Below, in pieces: positions 35,845 to 44,757 of a stretch of DNA of 64,000 bases (position 1 is its first letter; the number at the start of each line of letters is the position of its first letter). The notes beneath the pieces are model-generated. The model ran no database searches. It was given only the letters and a program-made list of their open reading frames with translations, and had not been told where the DNA came from. This stretch comes from Limibacter armeniacum (GTDB lineage Bacteria; Bacteroidota; Bacteroidia; Cytophagales; Flammeovirgaceae): positions 3,384,501 through 3,448,500 of the forward strand of contig NZ_JBAJNO010000009.1 of NCBI RefSeq assembly GCF_036880985.1, written 5' to 3'. The translations under genes and the position numbers were made by a program.

Positions 35845-36438
35845 TTATTTCTTCATTCTCTCCATCATCTTTTGCATGTATTTACCTAGAATGTCAAACT
35901 CCAGATTGACAGTAGTCCCTACTTCAATTTGCTTGAAGTTGGTGTGTTCATAAGTGTATGGGATAATAGCGACGCTGAACTGTCCTTCAGTATCATCTAC
36001 CACTGTAAGGCTGGTGCCGTTGATTGTGATAGACCCTTTTTCAACCGTGAAGTTTCCTTTGTTGGGGTCGTACTCAAAAGTAAACCTATAGCTTCCCTGT
36101 TCGTCTGCTTTTGCGATACAAGTACCAATCTGGTCAACATGTCCTTGTACAATATGGCCATCAAAGCGACCATGAGCAGGCATACAACGCTCAAGGTTGA
36201 CAAGGCTTCCTTTTTCTAGTTTGCCAAGGTTGGTTTTCTGAAGCGTTTCATAGATGGCTACTACCTGATGCTCGTCCCCTTCGATTTTAGTGACTGTTAG
36301 ACAAACACCGTTGTGTGCCAAGCTTTGGTCAATTTTCAGTTCGTGCGAAATAGCTGATTTGACGGTGAAAGTGATGTTCTCTCTGTCTTTTTCAATGTTG
36401 ACAATTTCGCCTAATGCTTCTATGATTCCAGTAAACAT
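35845..36438 (-). CDS. ribE: Riboflavin synthase alpha subunit
   Basis: Dismutates two lumazines to riboflavin, last step of the pathway. 197 aa, two homologous beta-barrel lumazine domains: residues 1-95 (MFTGIIEALGEI, LAHNGVCLTV) and 96-197 (FDGHIVQGHVDQIG, KGSITINGTSLTV). The signatures GxVCLTV and the second IxINGxSLTV mark the substrate-binding sites in each domain. Single gene, no other rib genes nearby and no FMN riboswitch seen in the upstream 140 bases, which hold the alaS terminator. Confidence 0.95.
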   Translation of the reverse strand: MFTGIIEALGEIVNIEKDRENITFTVKSAISHELKIDQSLAHNGVCLTVTKIEGDEHQVVAIYETLQKTNLGKLEKGSLVNLERCMPAHGRFDGHIVQGHVDQIGTCIAKADEQGSYRFTFEYDPNKGNFTVEKGSITINGTSLTVVDDTEGQFSVAIIPYTYEHTNFKQIEVGTTVNLEFDILGKYMQKMMERMKK

Positions 36439-36533
36439 AGTGGTTCAGGTTTAATTCTTTTTAGAGAAAAGAGGTGATAAGAGGAAATTGTTTTCAGGAA
36501 TGAATACAAAGCCTCTGATATCTTATTCTAAAA

Positions 36534-36567
36534 GAAAAAGGATTGAGCATTCAAGCTCAACCCTTTT
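36534..36567 (-). terminator. Terminator of alaS
   Basis: 13-bp stem with one G-T pair (36536-36548 with 36555-36567), T-rich on the minus side, 10 bases after the alaS stop. Confidence 0.8.
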
Positions 36568-36576
36568 GAAATATTG

Positions 36577-39192
36577 TTAGACCAATTCTTTGGCTTTCGC
36601 AACAACTGCGTCGAGTCCGCTGATGTCACTACCACCTGCAGTAGCGAAGAATGGCTGGCCGCCACCACCGCCTCTGATTTCCTTGGCTAGTTCTTTTACA
36701 ATCTTACCAGCATGAAGGTCTTTAGATTTTACCAGTTCCTCATCAATCATCACGGCAATCTGAGGTTTGCCTTCGATATCTGCTGCAAGTACCAAGAACA
36801 TGTTGTCCACAACTGCTTTCAGGTCGTAAGCCAATTGTTTTAACAGTTGTGCATTAGGTACCTCTACTTTTTGAGCAATAAAGTTGAAGCCGTCTTTTAC
36901 TTCTGCACTTTTGGCAATCTCAGCTTTTACTGACTGAAGTTCTTTATTACGTAGCTTCTCTACTTCTTTACTCAAGGCAGCCTTTTCATCTGACATATCC
37001 GAAACAGACTTAACAAGGTCTTTCGGGTTTTTCAGTAGCGCCTTGATTTCAGCAAGTAGGTTTAGTTGCTCATTTACATAAGCCTCTGCCGCATCAGCTG
37101 TAATTGCTTCGATACGTCTTACACCAGCTGCTACAGAAGTTTCAGTAACTATCTTGAATAGACCGATTTTGCCTGTAGCAGGAACGTGTGTACCACCACA
37201 AAGTTCAATAGAGTAATCCTTGTCGAATGTAATTACACGAACGCTGTCACCGTATTTCTCTCCGAACAGAGCTGTAGCACCCATTGCTTTCGCTTCTTCA
37301 ATAGGCGTATTGCGTTGCTCGTTCAGTTGGATGTTTTCACGGATCTTTTCATTCACTCTTTTTTCGATTGCAGCAATTTCTTCCTCTGTCACTTTTTGGA
37401 AGTGAGAGAAGTCGAAACGAAGTACCTTGTCGTTTACCAATGAACCCTTTTGGGCTACATGGTCACCCAATACCTCTTTCAAAGCAGCATGTAGCAAGTG
37501 AGTTGCAGAGTGATTGTTTTCAGTCAGCCTTCTAGCATCTTCATTCACTTGGCAGAACACTTCGCTTTCCAAGTCAGAAGGTAGCTTGTTGGCATAATGA
37601 ATAATCAGGTCATTTTCCTTTTTCGTATCGAAAATGGCAACTTTTTCATCACCTGAAATCAGGATACCTTTATCACCAACTTGTCCACCACCTTCAGGGT
37701 AGAATGGCGTGTTGTCCAATACCAGTTGGAAAATCGTCTTTTTCTTTTCAGTTACCTCACGGTATCTCAAAATTTGAGCGGATGCCGTAGTTGAATCGTA
37801 CCCTACAAAGTTTACTTCATCGCCAGGGTGCACTACAGTCCAGTCACTTTTCTCAGAAACAGCCGCTGCTCTTGAACGGTTTTTCTGTTCTGTCATCGCT
37901 TCATTAAAGCCTTTTTCGTCTACACTAAAATCGTTTTCACGCGCAATCAGTGAAGTCAGGTCAAATGGAAAGCCATAAGTATCGTAAAGTTCAAAAGCTT
38001 CTTTACCTGGGATTACTTTTGACGATTGGTTGCTCTCCATCAAATCATTCAGGATACGCAGACCTTTGTCAAGTGTTCTAAGGAAAGCAGCTTCTTCTTG
38101 CTTGATTACCTTTTCAATTAGGTCTTGCTGTGCTACAACCTCAGGGAAAACTTCCTTGAACTGGTCAGCAAGAATGTCCACAAGTTGGTACATAAATGGC
38201 TCCTCAAAACCAAGGAAAGTGTAACCATAACGTACAGCTCTTCTCAGGATACGTCTGATCACATAGCCAGCTTTGTTGTTGGATGGTAACTGTCCGTCCG
38301 CAATCGCAAACGTGATTGCTCTGATGTGGTCAGCAATTACACGGATAGCAATATCCGTTTTCTCATCCTTACCGTATTCTTTTCCTGCTTTCTTCGCTAG
38401 GAACTGAATCATTGGTTGGAATACGTCTGTATCGTAGTTGGATTTCTTACCCTGAATCGCCATTGCCAGACGTTCAAAGCCCATACCTGTATCCACGTGT
38501 TTGGCAGGAAGTGGCTCAAGTGAACCGTCTGCCTTTCTGTTGAATTGCATGAATACAAGGTTCCAGATTTCCACTACCAATGGGTGGTCCTCATTTACTA
38601 GAGATTTACCTGAAACTTTTGATACTTCAGTTTCATCTCTTAAGTCGATGTGGATTTCTGAACAAGGTCCACACGGGCCCTGATCACCCATTTCCCAGAA
38701 ATTATCTTTTTTGGATGCAAAAATGATTCTGTCTTCCTCGATATGTTTTTTCCAGAATTCAGCTGCTTCATTATCAGCCTCAAGCCCATCACTGCTGTCA
38801 CCTTCAAATACAGTAACGTACATGCGGTCTTTAGGTAGGTCAAAACGTTTCGTAAGCAACTCCCACGCCCAGGCTATGGCCTCTTCTTTAAAGTAGTCAC
38901 CAAATGACCAGTTACCCAGCATTTCAAACATGGTGTGGTGGTAGGTATCGATACCTACTTCCTCAAGGTCGTTGTGCTTACCAGATACTCGAAGACATTT
39001 TTGTGTATCTGCTACTCTAGTTGTTTCAGCTGTCTTGTTGCCTAGAAAATAGTCCTTAAACTGGTTCATCCCCGCATTTGTAAACATCAGTGTCGGGTCA
39101 TTTTTCACTACCAGTGGTGCGGATGGCACAATCTCATGCTGTTTTTCCTGAAAAAAATCGAGGAAATTCTTCCTTATCGTTTTTGCATCCAT
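36577..39192 (-). CDS. alaS: Alanine--tRNA ligase
   Basis: Charges tRNA-Ala. 871 aa from the ATG at 39192 (MDAKTIRKNFLDFF), which matches the family start; a TTG four codons upstream is in frame. Aminoacylation domain: FTNAGMNQFKDYFLGN, CLRVSGKHNDLEEVG, HHTMFEMLGNWSFGDYFK, VDTGMGFERL. The editing domain has HSATHLLHAAL and the second Cys/His set in ELCGGTHVPATG. The C-terminal C-Ala/DHHA1 domain ends with IRGGGGGQPFFATAGG. All domains complete. Monocistronic with its own terminator. Confidence 0.98.
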   Translation of the reverse strand: MDAKTIRKNFLDFFQEKQHEIVPSAPLVVKNDPTLMFTNAGMNQFKDYFLGNKTAETTRVADTQKCLRVSGKHNDLEEVGIDTYHHTMFEMLGNWSFGDYFKEEAIAWAWELLTKRFDLPKDRMYVTVFEGDSSDGLEADNEAAEFWKKHIEEDRIIFASKKDNFWEMGDQGPCGPCSEIHIDLRDETEVSKVSGKSLVNEDHPLVVEIWNLVFMQFNRKADGSLEPLPAKHVDTGMGFERLAMAIQGKKSNYDTDVFQPMIQFLAKKAGKEYGKDEKTDIAIRVIADHIRAITFAIADGQLPSNNKAGYVIRRILRRAVRYGYTFLGFEEPFMYQLVDILADQFKEVFPEVVAQQDLIEKVIKQEEAAFLRTLDKGLRILNDLMESNQSSKVIPGKEAFELYDTYGFPFDLTSLIARENDFSVDEKGFNEAMTEQKNRSRAAAVSEKSDWTVVHPGDEVNFVGYDSTTASAQILRYREVTEKKKTIFQLVLDNTPFYPEGGGQVGDKGILISGDEKVAIFDTKKENDLIIHYANKLPSDLESEVFCQVNEDARRLTENNHSATHLLHAALKEVLGDHVAQKGSLVNDKVLRFDFSHFQKVTEEEIAAIEKRVNEKIRENIQLNEQRNTPIEEAKAMGATALFGEKYGDSVRVITFDKDYSIELCGGTHVPATGKIGLFKIVTETSVAAGVRRIEAITADAAEAYVNEQLNLLAEIKALLKNPKDLVKSVSDMSDEKAALSKEVEKLRNKELQSVKAEIAKSAEVKDGFNFIAQKVEVPNAQLLKQLAYDLKAVVDNMFLVLAADIEGKPQIAVMIDEELVKSKDLHAGKIVKELAKEIRGGGGGQPFFATAGGSDISGLDAVVAKAKELV

Positions 39193-39523
39193 CTTATTAT
39201 CCAAATGTATCTTAATATTGGCTGTATTTCAGTCTATTTATCCTTTCTTATCTGTCGAAAAAACAGGTTCCTGCAAAGTTAATAGAAAAACGTTCTAGAG
39301 GAATAAGTTTGAAAAAATTCCGTTAGGTGTTTTATAGCACGGAGTTTGTAAAATCGCTAAGAAAAATGCATAAAAATCTATGAAAAAGTTCAATTATGTG
39401 ATTTTTTCAAGAAAAATGCATACTTTTCAGCCCAATTATGTACGGGTGATTTTGTAATTTCCCCCGCTTTTTAGTTGCAATTGCATCCAAAAGCTAGAAA
39501 AAAGAACCGAATTTGAAGTTGTT
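39193..39523. other. 331-base divergent intergenic region with direct repeats
   Basis: AT-rich region between alaS and the M23 peptidase. The 14-mer AAGAAAAATGCATA occurs at 39359 and again at 39409, and CAATTATGT at 39391 and 39433, giving an imperfect double repeat just upstream of the peptidase gene. TACTTTTC at 39421 resembles a -7 box. Confidence 0.4.
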
Positions 39524-40504
39524 ATGGCTAAGATCAAATATTACTACGATACGGAAACGTGTCGTTATGAGCGAATCAGAACATCAAACTTCGATATTAT
39601 TATCAATGGTATAGGAATACTTTTTTTATGTTCTGTATTCGGTTTCATCTTTTCGCTGGTATACGATAAGTATTTCCCATCAGCAGAAGAGGCAAGACTT
39701 CGTAAAGAAAATGATGAGTTGTTATACCAATATGAGTTGTTGGATGACGAAGTACAGGAAGCCAACCAAGTCTTGGCGATGCTGCAAGACAGAGACAATA
39801 ACATCTATCGCGTTATTTTTGAAGCAGATCCAATCCCTTCTGAAGTAAGAACGGCGGGTGTTGGCGGTAGCCAAAAATATCAAGACCTTTTGGATAAGAA
39901 GTTATCCAGAGAGGATCTTATCACGTCTTCTTTTGAAAAGATAGATAACCTGAAGAGACAAATGTATATCCAGACGAAATCGTATGATGATATTACAGAG
40001 TTGGCTTTAAATAAGGCTGAAATGCTCTCTTCAATTCCTGCGATTCAGCCAGTTGATAACAAGAACCTCAAAAGGTTGGCTTCTGGTTTTGGTATGCGAT
40101 TCCACCCGATTCTGAAAGTTAGAAAACTTCATACAGGTATTGACTTCTCAGCAGATAAAGGAACTCCAATTTACGCTACGGGTAATGGTAAAGTCACAAT
40201 GGCCAAAAAGTCAAACAGTGGATATGGCTGGCAAATTGAGATAGACCATGGCTTTGGTTATGCAACCAAATATGCTCACATGTCAAAATTCCATGTTAAG
40301 AATGGAGAGAAGGTTGTGAGAGGTCAGTTAATCGGGGAAGTAGGAAATACGGGTAGATCTACTGCACCGCACCTTCATTATGAAGTAGTTTATAAAGGAA
40401 AGAAAGTAAATCCTATCAAATACTTCACAAAAGACATTACGCCTGACCAGTACTCCAAACTTTTGGAGCAAGCATCAGTAGAAAACCAATCACTTGGTTA
40501 CTAA
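39524..40504 (+). CDS. M23-family peptidase (LytM-like), membrane-anchored
   Basis: 326 aa. A membrane helix at about residues 26-47 (IINGIGILFLCSVFGFIF), a coiled-coil segment about 55-100 (EEARLRKENDELLYQYELL), and a C-terminal M23 domain about 185-300. Zinc motifs HTGIDFS and HLHYEV are intact, with the second-shell YAHM. Thus it is likely an active endopeptidase cutting peptidoglycan cross-links, rather than an inactive EnvC-type activator. The N-terminal sequence (MAKIKYYYDTETCRYERI) is typical of a conserved Bacteroidota M23 group. Terminator follows. Confidence 0.9.
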   Translation: MAKIKYYYDTETCRYERIRTSNFDIIINGIGILFLCSVFGFIFSLVYDKYFPSAEEARLRKENDELLYQYELLDDEVQEANQVLAMLQDRDNNIYRVIFEADPIPSEVRTAGVGGSQKYQDLLDKKLSREDLITSSFEKIDNLKRQMYIQTKSYDDITELALNKAEMLSSIPAIQPVDNKNLKRLASGFGMRFHPILKVRKLHTGIDFSADKGTPIYATGNGKVTMAKKSNSGYGWQIEIDHGFGYATKYAHMSKFHVKNGEKVVRGQLIGEVGNTGRSTAPHLHYEVVYKGKKVNPIKYFTKDITPDQYSKLLEQASVENQSLGY

Positions 40505-40537
40505 AAAGTATCTTTAGCCATAGTATATATTGTAAAT

Positions 40538-40574
40538 AGCCGTAAGCTGCAAATCAGTAGTTTACGGCTTTTTT
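40538..40574 (+). terminator. Terminator of the M23 peptidase gene
   Basis: 8-bp stem (40538-40545 with 40562-40569) plus weaker inner pairing, followed by a T run. Confidence 0.8.
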
Positions 40575-40671
40575 GTGTCTAATCATGAAATGATAATCAC
40601 GGATATCAGTGCTTTTAAGATAAAACCTATTCAATTAGTGTATTTTATACACAACTTTTTGAAATAAACCG

Positions 40672-40740
40672 TGTGCATATATCAAACAAATTTATAGTTT
40701 TGCGGCAACAAAGGGGAGTAATGTCTTATGTATCATTACT
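40672..40740 (+). promoter_or_regulatory. ald promoter and leader hairpin
   Basis: TAGTTTTG at 40695-40702 is a perfect -7 element; the -33 box (TGTG at 40672) is weak. A 7-bp hairpin AGTAATG/CATTACT at 40717-40740 lies just inside the predicted leader, about 90 bases before the ald start. Confidence 0.5.
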
Positions 40741-40826
40741 ACTGACAGACTTCTACAAATGGCGGTGTTGCGTTGTGACAGGCCAATCATAGCAATGACG
40801 TTTTCAATTATTAAACATTTGTAACC

Positions 40827-41933
40827 ATGATTATTGGTGTTCCTAAAGAAATTAAGAACAATGAAAACCGTGTGGCACTGACTCCAGCAGGTGCACAAGA
40901 ACTGGTAAAAAGAGGACATACTGTCTATGTACAATCTACTGCGGGTAAAGGCAGTGGTTTTCCGGATGAGGAATACGTTGCAGCAGGTGCTAAGATCCTT
41001 TCTTCAATTGAAGAAACGTATGCTATTGCTGAAATGATCATGAAGGTGAAAGAGCCTATTGAGCCTGAGTATGAGTTGATCAAAGAAGATCAGTTGCTAT
41101 TCACTTACTTCCACTTTGCATCATATGAGCCACTAACAAAGGCAATGATTGATCGTAAGGCGGTTTGCTTGGCTTATGAAACTGTTGAGAAAGCTGACAG
41201 AAGCTTGCCTCTATTGGTTCCTATGTCTGAGGTAGCTGGTAGAATGGCTACTAACCAAGGTGCTAAATTCTTGGAGAAACCTATGGGAGGTCGTGGTATC
41301 TTGATGGGTGGCGTTCCAGGTGTTAAGCCTGCAAAAGTTTTGGTAATTGGTGGTGGTATCGTAGGTACCCAGGCTGCTAAGATGGCAGCAGGACTTGGTG
41401 CTGATGTTACGATCATGGATATCAGCTTGCCTAGATTGAGAGAACTTGATGATATCATGCCTGCAAATGTTAAGACTCTGATGTCTTCGGAGTACAACAT
41501 CAGAGCAGAAATTAAAGAAGCTGATTTGGTGATTGGTGCGGTACTGATCCCTGGAGCTAAAGCGCCTCACTTGATTACAAGAGAGATGCTGAAAGATATG
41601 AAAGAAAGTGCAGTGCTTGTTGACGTTGCTGTTGACCAAGGAGGTTGTTTTGAAACAACAAAACCAACAACACATGCTGAGCCAGTATATGAAGTAGACG
41701 GTATCCTGCATTACTGTGTAGCAAACATGCCAGGTGCAGTTCCTTACACTTCAACTCTTGCTTTGACTAACGCTACATTGCCATACGCAATTGAGCTAGC
41801 AGGAAAAGGCTGGGAGCAGGCTTGTAAAGATAATGCAGAGCTTAAAAAAGGTCTTAATATCATCAAAGGTGATGTTGTTTACAAGGCTGTTGCAGACGCA
41901 TTTGACTTGGAGTACAAGCCATTGGAGCTGTAA
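40827..41933 (+). CDS. ald: Alanine dehydrogenase
   Basis: NAD-dependent conversion between L-alanine and pyruvate plus ammonia. 368 aa, normal length. N-terminal MIIGVPKEIKNNENRVALTP, substrate residues in MKVKEPIEPEY and YFHFASYEPLT, the signature GGRGILMGGVPGVKPAKVLVIGGG with the Rossmann glycines, VDVAVDQGGCFETT and VANMPGAVPYTST. Related NAD(P) transhydrogenase alpha chains lack this combination and the downstream pntB. Single gene with its own promoter and terminator. Confidence 0.96.
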   Translation: MIIGVPKEIKNNENRVALTPAGAQELVKRGHTVYVQSTAGKGSGFPDEEYVAAGAKILSSIEETYAIAEMIMKVKEPIEPEYELIKEDQLLFTYFHFASYEPLTKAMIDRKAVCLAYETVEKADRSLPLLVPMSEVAGRMATNQGAKFLEKPMGGRGILMGGVPGVKPAKVLVIGGGIVGTQAAKMAAGLGADVTIMDISLPRLRELDDIMPANVKTLMSSEYNIRAEIKEADLVIGAVLIPGAKAPHLITREMLKDMKESAVLVDVAVDQGGCFETTKPTTHAEPVYEVDGILHYCVANMPGAVPYTSTLALTNATLPYAIELAGKGWEQACKDNAELKKGLNIIKGDVVYKAVADAFDLEYKPLEL

Positions 41934-41954
41934 TCTATAAGACAAGTTATATAT

Positions 41955-41984
41955 AAGCGGGAGCCATCAGGTTCCCGCTTTTTT
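41955..41984 (+). terminator. Terminator of ald
   Basis: Stem of about 9-11 bp (41955-41965 with 41970-41980, one mismatch) and a T run; it touches the stop of the convergent gene at 41983. Confidence 0.75.
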
Positions 41985-42636
41985 ATCTGGATGATTCGAC
42001 AGTTATACGTGTCTTGTAAATTCCATTCAGGTCACAATCCTTAATGTCTAGTGGTAGAGTACCACTGCCTACATACCGAAAATGCTTTTTACGCCATGAG
42101 CCATCCTGTTTCTGCATGAAAATAGTGATAGAAACAGCTTCACCGTTTGGAGTGAATACCTGTCCTTCCTGAAAACATATTCCATCCTGCTCACTAGTAC
42201 AATCCTTTATTTTTGTTTGTTTGGAAATTCGGAACTTTGGATGGTTTCCCAATTGCTTATGCTTTTCTTTGATATCCTGCAATGAAGGAACAGACATACT
42301 TAATACGTTGGTGTATTTAGCATAAGCATAATAGTTTCCGGTAAAATTACAGGAGGAGAGGTTGAGTTGTATAAAACCTGAGCCTTTGTGTTTAAAGTGC
42401 TTTTTTGTCCAGGTGTTATCATAGTTCTGAAGGTATAGCGTAATTTCTACTTCAGTGTCAGGCATGTCAGCTTTCACAAAACCTTCTTTGTAATTGACGC
42501 CACCACTTGGACAATAGTCAGCTTTTTTGATAGTGGTAATGGCAAATTTGGGTTTTTCTTGTGCGTAAAGTGAAAGTGAGTGCGTAGCTATTGTTCCTGT
42601 TAGTGTCAATAACAGGAAAACAACTGTTTTTCTCAT
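41983..42636 (-). CDS. Exported protein with an internal domain duplication, unknown
   Basis: 217 aa with a signal peptide ending SLYAQ. The mature protein is two copies of one beta-rich unit, about residues 30-110 and 132-215. Shared features: a Cys near the start of each (ADYCPSGG, KDCTSEQDG), an E-G-x-V pattern, a strand EITLYLQNYDNTWTKKHF matched by SITIFMQKQDGSWRKKHF, then GSG and a closing strand with a Cys followed by GxY. The paired cysteines suggest a disulfide in each unit. No family recognised; a surface or periplasmic binding protein is possible. Convergent with ald. Confidence 0.6.
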   Translation of the reverse strand: MRKTVVFLLLTLTGTIATHSLSLYAQEKPKFAITTIKKADYCPSGGVNYKEGFVKADMPDTEVEITLYLQNYDNTWTKKHFKHKGSGFIQLNLSSCNFTGNYYAYAKYTNVLSMSVPSLQDIKEKHKQLGNHPKFRISKQTKIKDCTSEQDGICFQEGQVFTPNGEAVSITIFMQKQDGSWRKKHFRYVGSGTLPLDIKDCDLNGIYKTRITVESSR

Positions 42637-42780
42637 GTTTTTAGCTATTTCTTGGGTTTAAAGGCTATATAGCCTCTTTAGTTGTTTGAAGTTAAAGAAA
42701 AAAAATAACTCTAGAGGAGTTAGTATGAAAGCAGATAGAGAAATGTACATTGTTTCCCTATCTGCTCTATTGTGGTATGA

Positions 42781-44085
42781 TTAATTTACTTCTGCACTTA
42801 ATGCTTCTTCCAGTTTCAATAAAGAGGCTTTCAGGATTTCTGAAAACTCAAGAACTTCACTGAAGGTGTTGTATAGTGGTACAGGAGCAATTCTGATAAC
42901 GTCAGGTTCTCTCCAGTCGCAAATGACACCTGCTTCTGATATCATCTCAAAAACTTTTCTGCCATGCTGCCCAAATACCAATGAAAGTTGACAACCTCTT
43001 TGGTTTACATCGGTTGGAGTAATGATTGAAATATCAGTTTTTACTTCTGTGTTGATTTTGTTGACCAAAAATTCGAGATAGTTGGTCATCTCAATACTTT
43101 TGGCTCTCAAATTATCTATACCGGCTTTGTCAAAAATTTGGAGGGAAGCCCAATGAGCTGCCATCAGTAGGATTGGATAGTTACTTAATTGCCATCCTTC
43201 TGCACCATATACAGGCTTGAACCCTTTTTCCATCAAGAATCGCTCTTCTTTGTCATGTCCCCACCAACCTGCAAACCTTGGAAGGTCTGGATTGTTGGCA
43301 AATCTTTCGTGGATAAATGCTCCTGAAATACCTCCAGGGCTTGAGTTCATGTACTTGTAAGTACACCAAACAGCAAAGTCAACGTCCCAATCATGGAGTT
43401 TTACAGGTACATTGCCTGCAATGTGAGCAAGGTCAAAACCGACATAAATACCCGCTTTATGACCTACTTCCGCAATAGCTGCCATATCATAAACCTGCCC
43501 TGTATAATAGTTTATACCTCCCATCATGATCAGAGCAAGCTCATCTTTATGTGTATTGATAGCTTCGATGATATCCTCAGTGCGAAGTAATTTTTCACCA
43601 TCTCTAGGACTTAACTCTATAATTGATTCTTCAGGATCATATCCATGAAACTTTACCTGAGACTCGACAGCATACTGATCTGAAGGAAACGCCCCTGCTT
43701 CCATCATGATTTTATGTTTTCCAGGCCTTGGCTGATAGAACGTAACCATCATTAGGTGCAGGTTGACCGTCAAGGTATTCATGATAGCAACCTCATGAGG
43801 TTTGGCTCCTACTACTGGAGCAGCCTTTTCAGCCATCTTATCATGAAAGCTATACCATGGCGTGTCTCCATAGAAGTGTCCGTCAACACCAAGTTTACGC
43901 CAGTTTTCCATCTGGAGGGCTATTTCTGTCTCAACACTTTTTGGCTGAGCGCCAAGGGAGTTGCCACAAAAATAAATGGAAGGTTTTCCATTTGATAGTG
44001 GGATATGAAACTCATCTCTGAATTCCGATAACTTATCTTGCTGGTCCATTTGCTGAGCAAATGCTTTTGTTGGTTGGTAGTTCAT
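42781..44085 (-). CDS. kynU: Kynureninase
   Basis: PLP enzyme cleaving kynurenine (or 3-hydroxykynurenine) to anthranilate (or hydroxyanthranilate) and alanine. 434 aa, normal length. FCGNSLGAQPKSV at the N-terminus, FDLAHIAGNVPVKLHDWDVD, the PLP lysine in VWCTYKYMNSSPGG, GWWGHDKEERF, and the C-terminal VICDWREPDVIRIAPVPLYN. No other kynurenine-pathway gene is in the window, so the enzyme may serve tryptophan breakdown or quinolinate/NAD synthesis together with genes elsewhere. A hairpin (42730-42766) lies past the stop, without a T run. Confidence 0.95.
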   Translation of the reverse strand: MNYQPTKAFAQQMDQQDKLSEFRDEFHIPLSNGKPSIYFCGNSLGAQPKSVETEIALQMENWRKLGVDGHFYGDTPWYSFHDKMAEKAAPVVGAKPHEVAIMNTLTVNLHLMMVTFYQPRPGKHKIMMEAGAFPSDQYAVESQVKFHGYDPEESIIELSPRDGEKLLRTEDIIEAINTHKDELALIMMGGINYYTGQVYDMAAIAEVGHKAGIYVGFDLAHIAGNVPVKLHDWDVDFAVWCTYKYMNSSPGGISGAFIHERFANNPDLPRFAGWWGHDKEERFLMEKGFKPVYGAEGWQLSNYPILLMAAHWASLQIFDKAGIDNLRAKSIEMTNYLEFLVNKINTEVKTDISIITPTDVNQRGCQLSLVFGQHGRKVFEMISEAGVICDWREPDVIRIAPVPLYNTFSEVLEFSEILKASLLKLEEALSAEVN

Positions 44086-44353
44086 AGAATGTTTGCGTTT
44101 TAACTTATGATATTTTATTGGTCAATTGAATGTCAGGCAGGTGTAATACGTCCTGTGCCATTGACGAATGAATTGGTCGATTGTTTGGCTTAAAGAGCCG
44201 AAGCTGAAAGATAATAGATATGATTAACTTTTCTTTACTAAAAAACGCTCAAATGGCGAATGGTATTATTTTTATATATACCAACAACACAGTGAATTAT
44301 TATTGAGATTGTATTTGATTTTTATAATAAAAGATAAAAAAGTGAATATTATT

Positions 44354-44386
44354 TTTGTTTTTATTAACAAAACGATTGTAAATTTG
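44354..44386 (+). promoter_or_regulatory. Predicted promoter of the candidate ncRNA
   Basis: TTTG at 44354-44357, a 21-base spacer and TAAATTTG at 44379-44386, matching all defined positions of the Bacteroidota consensus. Start predicted near 44393. There is no plus-strand coding gene for it to drive. Confidence 0.65.
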
Positions 44387-44392
44387 CTTCAG

Positions 44393-44748
44393 TAAGAACA
44401 ACAAAAAAGATCCTTTTAGGACCTTTAAAAGAGATACATCATTTCTCATTTTTACTTTCTATACACTATATGATTATTCTGCTGTTGTACTAAAGTATTT
44501 GACAGCATCAAGATATACTGCTTTCACATTTTTCATTTTACAGTATGCTACTTAATCAGTAACTAAGCGTGTTATCTACTACTATGTTATAAGGTGATAC
44601 TTTACTGATCTTAAGTGTTTTTTTTACAGAAACCTGATTTTAGTTTATTAACTCATCAACATCGTTGATTAAATGTTTCAATATTCAACAGGGCGAAACA
44701 TTTTAACTTTTTACCCTCTCAGGAAAATCACCTGAGAGGGATTTTTTT
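44393..44748 (+). ncRNA. Candidate structured noncoding RNA, about 355 nt
   Basis: The region between the predicted promoter and a plus-oriented terminator contains no frame longer than about 20 codons. It shows stems at both ends: a 5' hairpin at 44406-44426 (AAAG, TCC / GGA, CTTT with one A-C mismatch), and at the 3' end three consecutive perfect hairpins at 44655-44669 (6 bp), 44671-44703 (9 bp) and the terminator 44714-44748 (10 bp). The flanking genes are both on the minus strand, so this transcript would be independent. It does not show the core motifs I know of RNase P RNA, tmRNA or SRP RNA. Identity unknown. Confidence 0.5.
44714..44748 (+). terminator. Plus-strand terminator with no plus-strand gene
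   Basis: Perfect 10-bp stem (44714-44723 with 44731-44740), 7-base loop, then T7. On the minus strand the sequence after the stem is not T-rich, so it is not the terminator of the minus-strand OmpA gene ending at 44758. Confidence 0.85.
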
Positions 44749-44757
44749 GTATAAAAA

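Noticed and set aside
35624-35953. Plus-strand 109-codon frame
   Set aside because: Runs into ribE antisense; no start signal; Cys/Tyr-rich shadow.
44393-44748. tmRNA, RNase P RNA or SRP RNA
   Set aside because: No tRNA-like ends with CCA or tag frame, no RNase P conserved core, no SRP Alu/GGAA tetraloop region was seen.
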